NCBI GenBank assembly: GCA_963774155.1
Contig: CAVZDW010000012.1
Coordinates: 723,953-787,952, forward strand
From: DASSUW01 sp963774155
Lineage (GTDB): Bacteria > Actinomycetota > Thermoleophilia > Solirubrobacterales > Solirubrobacteraceae
Reading direction: 5' to 3'
DNA length: 64,000 nucleotides
Both the position numbers and the translations under genes were made by a program. Positions within the stretch are counted from its first letter, which is position 1, and each line of letters starts with the position of its first letter. Under the pieces are notes generated by a model. The model ran no database searches. It was not told the origin of the DNA and saw only the letters and a list, made by a program, of their open reading frames with translations. Of this stretch, positions 47,319 to 56,590 are shown piece after piece.

Positions 47319-48124
47319 GAGGGAGACCAGTAGCCGTCGCCGCCGACCGGCTCGAAGCGCGCCGTGCGCGCGAGCTCGGCCCGGACGTCGGGGATCTCGC
47401 GGTCGCACACGGCGGCCACCTCGGCGGTGGCGAGCGGGATGCCGGCCCAGGCAAGCACTTCACCTGCCGTCTCGGGATCGGGGCGGCGGGTGAGGTCCGG
47501 CGCGAGGTTGGTGAGCGCCGCCTCGTAGGCCTCGACTCGGGAAGAAGCCCGCCAGCGTGAACTGGTCGTCGCCGGCGACGAGCTCGTACGACGGCGGGCT
47601 GTAGCGCCGCGCGCCGGGCGGTCCGCCGAGCTTGTGGGCCAGAGCGCCGGGCGCGGGGTTGCGCGCGGCGGCCATGTCGGCCCGCAGGGCCCGCTCGACC
47701 TCGGGCTCCGCGCAGTAGGCCGCGAGCTCCTTCACCGGCAGCCCGGCCTGCTCGGCGGCGATCTCCAGCGTGTCGGAGTCGTCGAGCAGCGCGCCGCCCA
47801 TGCTGAGCACGCGCAGGCGGCGCAGCAGCGCGTCCGCGCGGTCGGGCCAGCGCAGCCGCGCGGCGACGACGGCGCGGCAGGCGTGGATGGTCGCCGGTCC
47901 CCACAGCCGTTCGCGCCAGTCGATCGGCATGCCGTAGAGCAGCTGCAGGCGGCGCATGCCCTCGGAGGCCTTCCACTCGCGCTTCTCCTCCGAGAGCACG
48001 ATCAGGTGCAGCTCCCAGTGGATCTGGTCGCCGTAGAGCCACAGCAGCCGGTGCCGCTGGCGCTCGGCGGAGAAGCCGAACGGACAGCCGGGATCCGTGA
48101 AGTGGCGGACCGTGACCCGCGCGC

Positions 48125-48128
<4 letters not shown>
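47315..48128 (-). pseudogene. DsbA-family (thioredoxin-like) protein, frameshifted
   Basis: It starts GTG 48128, MSARVTVRHFTDPGCPFGFS, as in FrnE/DsbA-family oxidoreductases with a single active-site cysteine. It continues through LLRRLRVLSMGGALLDDSD to FTLAGFFP. One extra base near 47537 then breaks the frame. In the next frame the family sequence resumes (VEAYEAALTNLAPDLTRRPD, ending GDGYWSPS, TAG at 47315). The gene is otherwise intact, so this is either a recent loss or a sequencing error. The start overlaps the ettA stop as GTGA. Confidence 0.8.
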
Positions 48129-49780
<1,652 letters not shown>

Positions 49781-49884
49781 GGGCGTCTGAGGATAGGCAT
49801 CGCCCTGCGGTCGAACTTGAAGCGGCCCATTCCTGGCCATATGTCCATTCCAGAAATGGTGTGGTTGCGGCGATAACTGTGGAT

Positions 49885-50625
49885 ATGAAGCCACTCATCG
49901 GCGTGACGACGTCGGAGCTGCGATCCAGCGGCGCCGGCACGTTGCGCCGTCACGGCGAGCCGCCCCACGCCGAGATGGCCCTCGGCATGACCTACCTGCG
50001 GGCGATCGACGGCGCGGGCGGCATTCCCGTCGTGCTTCCGCCGCTGGGCGACGCGGTGGCGTTCCTCGACCGCCTCGACGGCATCTGCCTGTCCGGCGGC
50101 CCTGACCTCGATCCCGACGCCTACGGCGCCGTGGAGCGCCATGCGGAGCTGGGGCCGACCGAGCCGGGGCTCGACGCGTTCGAGCTGGCGCTGGCGCGGG
50201 CGGCCGACAAGCGCGGGCTCCCGATCCTCGGCGTCTGCCGGGGCGCCCAGGCGCTGAACGTGTCCCGCGGCGGGACGCTGCACCAGCACATCCCCGGCCA
50301 TCGCCAGACCGAGCCGGCCACGGCGACCACGCACACCGTGCACGTCGAGCCGGGCACCGCGCTGGCCGAGCTGATCGGGACCGACATCCTGCGCGTGAAC
50401 TCCTTCCACCACCAGGCCGTCGAGCGACTGGGCCGCGGCCTCCGCGCGGTGGCCTCGGCAGCCGACGGGACGGTCGAGGCGATCGAGGCCGCGGGGCCGC
50501 GCTTCCTGGTCGGCGTGCAGTGGCACGCCGAGGGCCTGATCGCCCACTCCCGGCACATGGCGCTGTTCGAGGCCCTCGTCGCGGCCGCCGCCGCGCCCGC
50601 CCAGGCTCTCCCACGCGCGGCCTGA
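49885..50625 (+). CDS. Class I glutamine amidotransferase-like hydrolase (PuuD type)
   Basis: 246 residues. The fold of gamma-glutamyl-GABA hydrolases is evident: MKPLIGVTTSE, LSGGPDLDPDAYG, nucleophile Cys in ILGVCRGAQALNV, and catalytic His in VQWHAEG. PuuD enzymes release GABA or similar amines from gamma-glutamyl conjugates; the true substrate here is unknown. The ATG 49885 fits the domain start. A TAACTG box lies 5 bases upstream and there is no Shine-Dalgarno, so the transcript may be leaderless. Confidence 0.88.
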   Translation: MKPLIGVTTSELRSSGAGTLRRHGEPPHAEMALGMTYLRAIDGAGGIPVVLPPLGDAVAFLDRLDGICLSGGPDLDPDAYGAVERHAELGPTEPGLDAFELALARAADKRGLPILGVCRGAQALNVSRGGTLHQHIPGHRQTEPATATTHTVHVEPGTALAELIGTDILRVNSFHHQAVERLGRGLRAVASAADGTVEAIEAAGPRFLVGVQWHAEGLIAHSRHMALFEALVAAAAAPAQALPRAA

Positions 50626-50681
50626 GTTGAACTAGGGAGCTCCCTGATGCCGTCCGCGGCCGCGGACGGGATCCTGGTGCC

Positions 50682-51740
50682 ATGTCGCTCCTCCTGCCGT
50701 TCGCCTCACCCTCGATCCATCGCTTCTCCGGCACGCTGACCGAGACCGACGAGGGTCTCGTGGCCCACTGCTGGTCGGTCGCCGACGCGGCGGCCGTGCT
50801 CGGCCACCGGCGCGAGACGGAGATCCCGGTGCGGATCGACCTGGGCGCGCTGCGGGCGGTGATCGTCGACCCGGTGCGCCGGATCGCCTGGGTTCAGCCG
50901 GGCGCCACGTGCCGCGAGCTCGACGCCGCCACGCAGGAGCACGGCCTGGCCGTGACCGGCGACCGCGTCTCCGGCGCCCGCGTGGTCGCCTCCGCGCTGG
51001 GCCCCGGCGGCGGCTGGCTCGAGCGGCGGATGGGGCTGGCGAGCGACAGCCTGCGGGCGGCGCGCGTCCTCACCGCCGCGGGCCACCTCGTCACCGCGTC
51101 GGCGACCGAGAACGCCGACCTCTTCTGGGCGCTGCGCGGCGGCGGCGAGGAGTACGGGATCGTCGTCGAGGTCGAGCTCGCCCTGCGCCCGGTCGGGCCG
51201 GCCGTGCTCGGCGGCACCCTTGCGTGGCCGCGCTCGCGCGCCCGCGAGGTGATCGCCGCCTACCGCTCGCTCATGGCCGAGGCGCCCGACGCGCTCGGCG
51301 GCGGCCTCGTGCTCGACGGCGACACGGTCAGCGTGCTCGTCGTCTACATCGGGCCGGCGGAGCGCGGCGCCGAGCATCTCGTGCCGCTGCGCGCCCTGGG
51401 CCCGGCGCGCGACGACGTCGCCCCGACCACCTACTGCGCCGTGCAGCGGCTGACCGCCGCCGCGGCGACCGAGATCCGCTTCCTCGACGCGCTCGGCGAC
51501 GACGACATCGACGCGATCGCGGACGCCGACGGGATCCGCCTGCGGCCGCTCGGCGGCGCCTTCGGCCGCGTGGGCGAGATGGAGACCGCGCACGGTCATC
51601 GCCACGCGCCGTGGGCGGTCGAGGTGCTCGGCTCCGGGGCTTCGGCGGTCCCGCCGCCGCCGCCGCCGGACGGCTCGGCCGAGCGCCGCGCCCGCCTGGC
51701 CGACGTCAAGCACCGCTGGGACCCGGAGGGTCTCCTCTAG
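50682..51740 (+). CDS. FAD-binding oxidoreductase, compact form
   Basis: 352 residues with a PCMH-type FAD-binding domain (VDPVRRIAWVQPGATCRELD, TGDRVSGARVVASALGPGGG, each quoted in part). The covalent-FAD loop appears altered. The substrate domain is shorter than the usual 450-residue berberine-bridge type. The C-terminal RLADVKHRWDPEGLL motif, typical of that family, is kept, and a PPPPPP run precedes it. It may be a reduced but working enzyme or an internally deleted one. It precedes the GNAT gene by 38 bases on the same strand. Confidence 0.75.
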   Translation: MSLLLPFASPSIHRFSGTLTETDEGLVAHCWSVADAAAVLGHRRETEIPVRIDLGALRAVIVDPVRRIAWVQPGATCRELDAATQEHGLAVTGDRVSGARVVASALGPGGGWLERRMGLASDSLRAARVLTAAGHLVTASATENADLFWALRGGGEEYGIVVEVELALRPVGPAVLGGTLAWPRSRAREVIAAYRSLMAEAPDALGGGLVLDGDTVSVLVVYIGPAERGAEHLVPLRALGPARDDVAPTTYCAVQRLTAAAATEIRFLDALGDDDIDAIADADGIRLRPLGGAFGRVGEMETAHGHRHAPWAVEVLGSGASAVPPPPPPDGSAERRARLADVKHRWDPEGLL

Positions 51741-51778
51741 GGAATAGCCGGCGCCGTCCGGCCGTCCTCCTTCGTGCC

Positions 51779-52282
51779 ATGCACTACGCCGCCATCATGC
51801 TCCGCGACGGTTCCAGCCTCGGCGTGCGACCCATCTCCCCGACCGACCGCGCCGCCTACCACGCGTCGTTCCACCGCCTCAGCCCGGAGTCGCGCCGCCG
51901 GCGCTTCCTCGGGCCGAAGCCGCGACTGAGCTCGCGCGAGCTGACCTACCTGACCGAGGTCGACCAGGTCTCGCACGCGGCCTTCGTGGCCGTCGACGGC
52001 CGCGGCCGCATCGTGGCCGAGGCCCGCTACGCCACCGGCTCGCCCGAGCAGCGCATCGCCGACCTGGCCATCACGGTCGAGGACGGCTGGCAGGGCCGAG
52101 GCATCGGCACCCGCCTCGCCGCCCTCCTCGTCGGCGCCGCCCGAGCCAACGGGATCGCCCGCCTCACCGCGATGACGCTCCACGAGAACACCGCGGCCAT
52201 CGCCCTCCTCCGAGGCCTCGGCTTCCGCCGCTCCGGCCAGGACGGCGACGCACTCGAGTACGAGCTCGTGCTGGCTGCCTGA
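51779..52282 (+). CDS. GNAT-family N-acetyltransferase
   Basis: 167 residues. The acetyl-CoA loop is DGWQGRGIGTRLAALLV at about residues 102-118, followed by TMTLHENTAAIALLRGLGF-like conserved segments. The start LRPISPTD-like (GVRPISPTDRAAYHASF) is common in Pat/acyl-CoA-ligase-modifying GNATs without the cyclic-nucleotide domain. The acceptor is unknown. The stop codon overlaps the first bases of palindromic repeat copy 2. Confidence 0.85.
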   Translation: MHYAAIMLRDGSSLGVRPISPTDRAAYHASFHRLSPESRRRRFLGPKPRLSSRELTYLTEVDQVSHAAFVAVDGRGRIVAEARYATGSPEQRIADLAITVEDGWQGRGIGTRLAALLVGAARANGIARLTAMTLHENTAAIALLRGLGFRRSGQDGDALEYELVLAA

Positions 52283-52357
52283 ACCCCGGCATTGAGGGGG
52301 CGAGTTTTCGTCCGTGGCGACTAATCCGCGGTATGCGCGGATTACCTGCCACGGACG
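52281..52357 (+). repeat. Palindromic repeat family, copy 2 (overlaps a gene start)
   Basis: The left end GAACCCCGGCATTGAGGG (52281-52298) is identical to 24932-24949. It is followed by a perfect two-tier hairpin. Outer arms are CGTCCGTGGC (52309-52318) and GCCACGGACG (52348-52357); inner arms are TAATCCGCG (52322-52330) and CGCGGATTA (52336-52344); the loop is GTATG. The ATG in the loop is the start codon of the AbiEi/DUF559 gene. The right end of the family is not seen, as the gene follows. Confidence 0.75.
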
Positions 52358-53193
52358 TCGAAATCGCGGCCCTCGCGGCCGGACAACACGGGATCGTGGC
52401 CCGCTGGCAGCTCGTCCGACTCGGGATGAGCGACGATTCGGTCGAACGTCGAGCTGCGGCCGGAAGGCTTCATCGCCTTCATCGCGGGGTGTACGCCGTA
52501 GGCCACCGCGCGCTGACGCGGGAGGGTCGTTGGCTGGCGGCGGTCCTGGCGGCCGGCGACGACGCAGTGCTCAGCCACGCCACAGCCGCGGCGGCGTGGG
52601 ACCTGCGCGCCAGCGAAGGCGTGATCCACGTGACGGTGCCCGGCGATCCCGGGCGCCGCAGACTGGCCGGCGTGCGCATCCATCGAAGCCGCACGCTCAC
52701 CCCCGACCAGACCACCGTCCACCGCGGGATCCCGATCACCACGCCGGCCCGCACGATCATCGACCTCTCCCGCACGCTCACCGGCCGCCCGCTCGAACAG
52801 CTCGTCAACCGCGCCGAGCGCCTCGTCGACTTCGACGAACTCCGCCAAGCCACCCGATCCCGCTCCCTAAAAGCGCAGTTATCGCGCTACACCCCCACCC
52901 TCACCCGCAGCGAGCTCGAGGAGGCCTTCCTCAGGCTCTGCGACGACTACGGCATCCAGCGACCCGAGACGAACGCGATCGTCGAAGGCTTCGAAGTCGA
53001 CTTCCTCTGGCGCGACAAGCGACTGATCGTCGAGGTCGACGGCTACGAGCACCACCGCACCCCCACCGCCTTCGAGACCGACCGCGAACGCGACGTGATC
53101 CTCACGCTCGCTCAATGGCGGGTCATGCGCTTCACCTGGACGCAGGTGCACCAGCGACCCGCCTGGGTGGCCGCGGCGGTGACGAGCGGCTAG
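52333..53193 (+). CDS. AbiEi-like N-terminus plus DUF559 (Vsr-like endonuclease) protein
   Basis: 286 residues. The N-terminal winged-helix part (IAALAAGQHGIVARWQLVRLG, quoted nearly in full, then LHRGVYAVGH) is the AbiEi antitoxin-like domain. A middle domain with SHATAAAAWDLR follows. The C-terminal DUF559 nuclease-like domain (about 200-280) has FEVDFLWRDKRLIVEVDGYE, the D...E-x-D core of Vsr-like endonucleases, and RDVILTLAQWRVMRFTW. Such proteins occur in many copies per genome in this class; their role is unknown. The start codon lies in a hairpin loop. No partner toxin gene is adjacent. Confidence 0.85.
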   Translation: MRGLPATDVEIAALAAGQHGIVARWQLVRLGMSDDSVERRAAAGRLHRLHRGVYAVGHRALTREGRWLAAVLAAGDDAVLSHATAAAAWDLRASEGVIHVTVPGDPGRRRLAGVRIHRSRTLTPDQTTVHRGIPITTPARTIIDLSRTLTGRPLEQLVNRAERLVDFDELRQATRSRSLKAQLSRYTPTLTRSELEEAFLRLCDDYGIQRPETNAIVEGFEVDFLWRDKRLIVEVDGYEHHRTPTAFETDRERDVILTLAQWRVMRFTWTQVHQRPAWVAAAVTSG

Positions 53194-54752
53194 CTCGACG
53201 GGGGGCCCAGCACCAGCGGCTGGTCGAGCACGCTGCGCATGCGGCGCTGGACGTGCAGCTCGGTCTCGAGGTCGGCGATCCGGCCCTCGTGGTCGATGAC
53301 CGTGCCGCGCAGGACCTGGGTCACGAAGAGCCAGACCAGCCGGCCGTCGAGCTGGGAGCCGGCCACGCGGCGGAGCTCGTCCTCGGCCTCGGCGGCGCCG
53401 AGCGGGATCTTGTAGGAGTCCGGCGCCGTCAGCACGTCGTAGACCTCGGCGATGGCGAGGATGCGCGCGGTCATCGGGATCTCGTCGCCGGTGAGGCCGT
53501 CCGGGTAGCCGTGGCCGTCGATGCGCTCGTGGTGGGCGAGGACGGCGTTGGCGACCTCGCCCAGGCCCTCGACCCGCAGCAGCAGGCGCGCCCCGTCACC
53601 CGGATGGCGCTCGACGAGCCGCCGCTCGGCCGCGTGCAGCTCGGACCGCCCCAACAGGATGTGGTCCGGGAGCGCCTCCTTGCCGATGTCGTGCAGCAGC
53701 CCGGCGGTGTGCACGACGGCCTGCTCGCGCTCCGACAGCCCGGCCGCGCGCGCGAGCTCGTGCGCGTAGTGCGCGACGGCGGCGGCGTGACGGGCCGCCG
53801 TCGGGTCGCGCAGGGCCAGCGTCTCCAGCAGCAGCCCGACCATCCCCTCGTGGCGGATGTCGAGCTGGTCCGTGCGCCGCACGACCTCCTCGCCGTGGGC
53901 CTGTCCCTCGAGCAGCGCCCGCAGCAGCAGCTGGCAGACGCCCAGGGCCAGGGCGAAGAGCCCGATGATCCCGGCGCCGTAGAGCTCGAACCCGTAGACG
54001 GCCATCGCGGTGATCGAGCCGGTGGCGAGCTCCCACGGCAGCACCGGCCAGTAGACGCTCTTGAACATCTCGCGCAGCGAGCCGCCGCGCAGGAAGACGG
54101 TGTGACCCGCGATCATCGTGAAGTTGAGGACGTTCGCGAGCATGAAGACCACGAACACCGCGATCGCGAAGCCGCCCTCCTTGGCGATGCCTGACTCGTC
54201 GAGCCACTGCAGCGCGATGCCGCCGAGGAGCGGGAAGGTGGCGTAGGTGACGAGGTTGTTCAGCAGATAGGTCCCTCGCGGGCGCGAGCGCAGCGCGTCC
54301 GCCGCGGCCGAGGCCAGACCGAGGAGCACGGCCGGGGCCGGGCCGAGGAGCGCGCTGGCCAGGACGATGCCGAGGAACGAGCCTCCGATCCGGAAGCGCT
54401 TCGCGTCGAGCACGATGAAGTCGCTGCCGAGCACGAGCACGAACAGCAGTCCGAGCATGGCGGGCGGGTTCCACTGCTCTTCGGTCGAGAGCAGGGCGGC
54501 GCTGGCGATCACGACCGCGAGCAGTACCGACTGCCCGATCACCGCTACGCGACGCCGCCCCGGGCGCAGCGGGGGAGCGGGCCGGCGGGCGGTTGCGCGG
54601 CGGTCTCCGGGCGCCGATCCGCGGTCGGCAGAGCCGGCTGCGCGCATCAGCGCGAGCGACCATGCGACGATCACCAGCCACAGGACTACGGCAAGCCAGA
54701 CGATCACTAAGTCGGAAGGTAGTGCCCCGACGCACGAAGCGCTACCGGTCAT
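53190..54752 (-). CDS. Membrane HD-GYP-type c-di-GMP phosphodiesterase
   Basis: About 520 residues. The N-terminal membrane region has eight or so helices (about residues 12-260), followed by an HD-GYP domain (about 300-450). The metal and active-site motifs are LLHDIGKEALPDHIL and AHHERIDGHGYPDGL, the full HHExxDGxGYP signature. It is predicted to hydrolyse c-di-GMP. The ATG 54752 (MTGSASCVGALPSDLVIVW) is preferred to 54806. It diverges from the MGWRN array, with a shared 200-base upstream region. Its TAG and that of the DUF559 gene share a CTAG. Confidence 0.88.
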   Translation of the reverse strand: MTGSASCVGALPSDLVIVWLAVVLWLVIVAWSLALMRAAGSADRGSAPGDRRATARRPAPPLRPGRRRVAVIGQSVLLAVVIASAALLSTEEQWNPPAMLGLLFVLVLGSDFIVLDAKRFRIGGSFLGIVLASALLGPAPAVLLGLASAAADALRSRPRGTYLLNNLVTYATFPLLGGIALQWLDESGIAKEGGFAIAVFVVFMLANVLNFTMIAGHTVFLRGGSLREMFKSVYWPVLPWELATGSITAMAVYGFELYGAGIIGLFALALGVCQLLLRALLEGQAHGEEVVRRTDQLDIRHEGMVGLLLETLALRDPTAARHAAAVAHYAHELARAAGLSEREQAVVHTAGLLHDIGKEALPDHILLGRSELHAAERRLVERHPGDGARLLLRVEGLGEVANAVLAHHERIDGHGYPDGLTGDEIPMTARILAIAEVYDVLTAPDSYKIPLGAAEAEDELRRVAGSQLDGRLVWLFVTQVLRGTVIDHEGRIADLETELHVQRRMRSVLDQPLVLGPPSS

Positions 54753-54780
54753 CCGATGGGTTCGCTCTGTGACCGACGAC

Positions 54781-54809
54781 TTGCACCGGAAAGCGGGGCG
54801 TTCCATAGT
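54781..54809 (+). promoter_or_regulatory. Sigma-70-type promoter for MGWRN array
   Basis: TTGCAC (54781-54786), exactly 17 bases, then CATAGT (54804-54809). This is one of the best housekeeping promoter matches in the window. Transcription would start near 54816, giving a leader of about 145 bases before the first MGWRN start. Confidence 0.65.
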
Positions 54810-54883
54810 CCCGTTTGCAGCGCACGATCAAAGGGGAGGTCGCTTGCTGCGTCGGGGGGTTACAGCCGTGCTTGCAGGGCGCA

Positions 54884-54903
54884 CATCCGGGATTAACCGG
54901 ATG
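54884..54903 (+). promoter_or_regulatory. Leader hairpin upstream of MGWRN array
   Basis: CATCCGG (54884-54890) and CCGGATG (54897-54903) form a perfect 7-bp stem around GATTAA. Further up, TTGCAG followed by GCGCAC occurs twice (near 54814 and 54873). A CCCC/GGGG pairing is possible between 54917 and 54935. The leader thus looks structured; I cannot match it to a known riboswitch. Confidence 0.5.
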
Positions 54904-54961
54904 CGGTGGCCGCTGCCCCGACCGATCACTCAGGGGGACGCACGACCAGAAAGGAGCGGTC

Positions 54962-54979
54962 ATGGGTTGGCGCAACTAG
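54962..54979 (+). CDS. MGWRN mini-gene 1
   Basis: ATG GGT TGG CGC AAC TAG, a complete five-codon gene. AAGGAG (54951-54956) lies 5 bases before the ATG, an ideal ribosome binding site. It is the first of four tandem units with the same peptide and unrelated spacers. Function unknown. Confidence 0.8.
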   Translation: MGWRN

Positions 54980-55027
54980 CTCGCCGCAGCCTGACCTTGC
55001 CCCATCAATTGCAGGGAGGAGGCCGAC

Positions 55028-55045
55028 ATGGGTTGGCGCAACTAG
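55028..55045 (+). CDS. MGWRN mini-gene 2
   Basis: ATG GGT TGG CGC AAC TAG, identical to unit 1. AGGGAGGAGG (55013-55022) lies 5 bases before the ATG. It starts 66 bases after unit 1. The sequence between the two does not repeat, apart from the ribosome binding site. Confidence 0.8.
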   Translation: MGWRN

Positions 55046-55088
55046 CAGGTCCCGAAAGGCCCCATCGAATCCACGAGAGGAGCCCCTC

Positions 55089-55106
55089 ATGGGCTGGCGC
55101 AACTAG
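55089..55106 (+). CDS. MGWRN mini-gene 3 (synonymous Gly codon)
   Basis: ATG GGC TGG CGC AAC TAG: the glycine codon is GGC, not GGT, so the DNA differs but the peptide is the same. GAGAGGAG (55075-55082) lies 6 bases before the ATG. It starts 61 bases after unit 2. After the stop, units 2 and 3 share TAGCAGG. Confidence 0.8.
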   Translation: MGWRN

Positions 55107-55173
55107 CAGGACCCCGCAGGACCCAACACCCGTGACCCACGTCAAAACACGACTTCAGGGAGGCAAGGACATC

Positions 55174-55191
55174 ATGGGTTGGCGCAACTGA
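55174..55191 (+). CDS. MGWRN mini-gene 4 (TGA stop)
   Basis: ATG GGT TGG CGC AAC TGA: same peptide, but the stop is TGA in place of TAG. AGGGAGG (55157-55163) and AAGGA (55165-55169) precede it. It starts 85 bases after unit 3. It is the last unit; a hairpin follows at 55251-55281. Confidence 0.8.
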   Translation: MGWRN

Positions 55192-55250
55192 CCACCCTGT
55201 CGTATCCCACCGCCGCCGCATGCGGCGAGACGCCACAGTCGCAAGCGGGC

Positions 55251-55281
55251 GGCCCGGCGCGTATGGACGCGCCGCCGGGCC
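55251..55281 (+). terminator. GC-rich hairpin after MGWRN array
   Basis: GGCCCGGCGCGT (55251-55262) pairs with ACGCGCCGCCGGGCC (55267-55281) around ATGG, with a 3-base bulge. A second perfect palindrome, CGCCGCATGCGGCG, lies at 55210-55223. No T-run follows. It probably ends or attenuates the MGWRN transcript before the J-domain gene. Confidence 0.5.
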
Positions 55282-55294
55282 CTAGCCCGCCCGC

Positions 55295-55300
55295 TACCGT
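55295..55300 (+). promoter_or_regulatory. -10 box for leaderless J-domain gene
   Basis: TACCGT ends 9 bases before the ATG at 55310, and there is no Shine-Dalgarno sequence. This is the leaderless arrangement seen at several other genes in the window, so the J-domain gene may be transcribed apart from the MGWRN array. Confidence 0.45.
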
Positions 55301-55309
55301 AGAACGGTC

Positions 55310-56557
55310 ATGCCACAGGTGCTGGACATCGAGCAGATGGTGTTGCTGCTGGAGCTCGAGCCACCGTTCGACAAGCGCGACATCCAGCTTGCCCGTCGCA
55401 AGCTGGCCAAGGTGTGGCATCCGGACATCGCGCCGCCAGGACGACAGCTCGAGCACGAGCGTCACCTGAAGGCCATCAACGAGGCCGCCGACCAGCTCGA
55501 GCAGCTGGCCGAGGAGTCACGTGGCGGCAAGGTCACGCGCAACGCCGTCAAGGTCGGCGCCGCCGCGGCGCGCAAGCGTCGCGCCGAGGAGGGCCAGCGC
55601 GCATACGAGGAGGAGCAGCGCGCGCGCGAGCACGACGCCGATCGGGCCAAGCACGATCCGTTCGCCTCGCGGGTGCCCGACCACTCCGTGGTCCACCGCT
55701 ACGCCCGGTGCCTCTCGTATCCCGAGTGGGGCGTCGGCACGGTCAACGGCATCTACTTCACCGGCGGAGGCGACGACATCCAGCAGTGGGCGCGGGTGAG
55801 CTTCCACCTCGGCGTCCGCACGGTGCCCGCCGGCTCCCTCCGGTTCGTCGACTTCTCCAAGCCCGACCCGGCCGCCGAGCGGGTGGAGCGGTTCATGACC
55901 GCCGCCAAGCACGCGCTGGCCGAGGGCGACTTCCAGCTGGCGGCGCGCCGGCTCGTCTACGCGCGCGACGCCGATCCGCGCAACGCGGCCGTCCTGCGGC
56001 TCATGACGCTGGCCTTCTGGCAGGCCGGTGACTTCCCCGCCGCCGCCCGCGCCGTGCGCGACTGGATCCGCGCCGAGGCGGACCGGCCCGCGCCCTACCG
56101 CTACGCCGCCCGCATCTACGAGGACATGGGCTCGCTCTCGCAGGCCGTCGAGGCCTCCACGCGGGAGACCGAGCGCGTGCCGACCGACCCGTCCGCCTGG
56201 GAGCGGCTCGGCCGTCTGCGGATGCGCTCCTTCGATCGCGAGGGCGCGCGCGAGGCGCTCGAGCGCGCGCGCGAGCACGGGCCGAGCGAGCAGGGCCTGC
56301 TCGACCTGGCGCTCGTGGCGAACCTGATGGGCGACGTCGGCGCCGAGGTCACGGCGTGCGAGCAGGCCACGGCGCTCGCCCCCGAGTCGCCCGACGCCTG
56401 GGCGCGCTACGCGCACGCGCTGGCGAGGACCGACCGGGTGTCCGACTGCCTCGCCGCGTGCGAGCGGGCGCTCGAGCTCGCGCCCGACCCGGAGGTCCGC
56501 GACCTGCTCGAGCAGGTCCGCGCCACCGCGCCGCGCGAGCTCACCGAAGCGGCCTAG
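55310..56557 (+). CDS. J-domain protein with TPR repeats
   Basis: 415 residues. The N-terminal J-domain-like region (about residues 1-70) has the HPD motif in KVWHPDIAPPG, which in DnaJ proteins stimulates DnaK ATPase. An acidic-basic helix (about 75-120) and a beta domain (about 125-190, SYPEWGVGTVNGIYFTGG) follow. Then about five TPR units (200-405) with ALERAREHGPSEQGLLDLAL-type repeats. There is no zinc finger or C-terminal DnaJ domain, so it is probably a specialised co-chaperone or scaffold. It is directly downstream of the MGWRN array; whether they act together is open. Confidence 0.85.
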   Translation: MPQVLDIEQMVLLLELEPPFDKRDIQLARRKLAKVWHPDIAPPGRQLEHERHLKAINEAADQLEQLAEESRGGKVTRNAVKVGAAAARKRRAEEGQRAYEEEQRAREHDADRAKHDPFASRVPDHSVVHRYARCLSYPEWGVGTVNGIYFTGGGDDIQQWARVSFHLGVRTVPAGSLRFVDFSKPDPAAERVERFMTAAKHALAEGDFQLAARRLVYARDADPRNAAVLRLMTLAFWQAGDFPAAARAVRDWIRAEADRPAPYRYAARIYEDMGSLSQAVEASTRETERVPTDPSAWERLGRLRMRSFDREGAREALERAREHGPSEQGLLDLALVANLMGDVGAEVTACEQATALAPESPDAWARYAHALARTDRVSDCLAACERALELAPDPEVRDLLEQVRATAPRELTEAA

Positions 56558-56561
56558 CGCC

Positions 56562-56587
56562 CTAGACCGCCTGTTCCTCCAGCCCGC
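56562..56587 (+). repeat. Duplicated 3' end of permease gene (copy in intergenic DNA)
   Basis: Twenty-six bases matching 56828-56853 with one mismatch (T for C at 56574). The matching sequence is the end of the convergent amino acid permease gene (LEEQAV and stop), in the same orientation. The two copies flank palindromic repeat copy 3, so this looks like a duplication made when that element was inserted or moved. Confidence 0.75.
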
Positions 56588-56590
56588 CTG

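Noticed and set aside
52333..53193. Type IV toxin-antitoxin pair
   Set aside because: Only the AbiEi-like domain is present, fused to a nuclease-like domain; there is no AbiEii toxin gene next to it. The nucleotidyltransferase at 30754 is 21 kb away.
54816..54960. Known riboswitch (c-di-GMP, c-di-AMP ydaO, TPP, cobalamin, glycine) in the MGWRN leader
   Set aside because: None of the conserved sequence boxes of those classes could be found in order.
54962..55191. MGWRN repeats read as a DNA-binding site array or as the end of longer frames
   Set aside because: Each copy has its own ribosome binding site, and differences fall at a synonymous base and in the stop codon; the longer frames that run into them differ for each copy and look non-coding.
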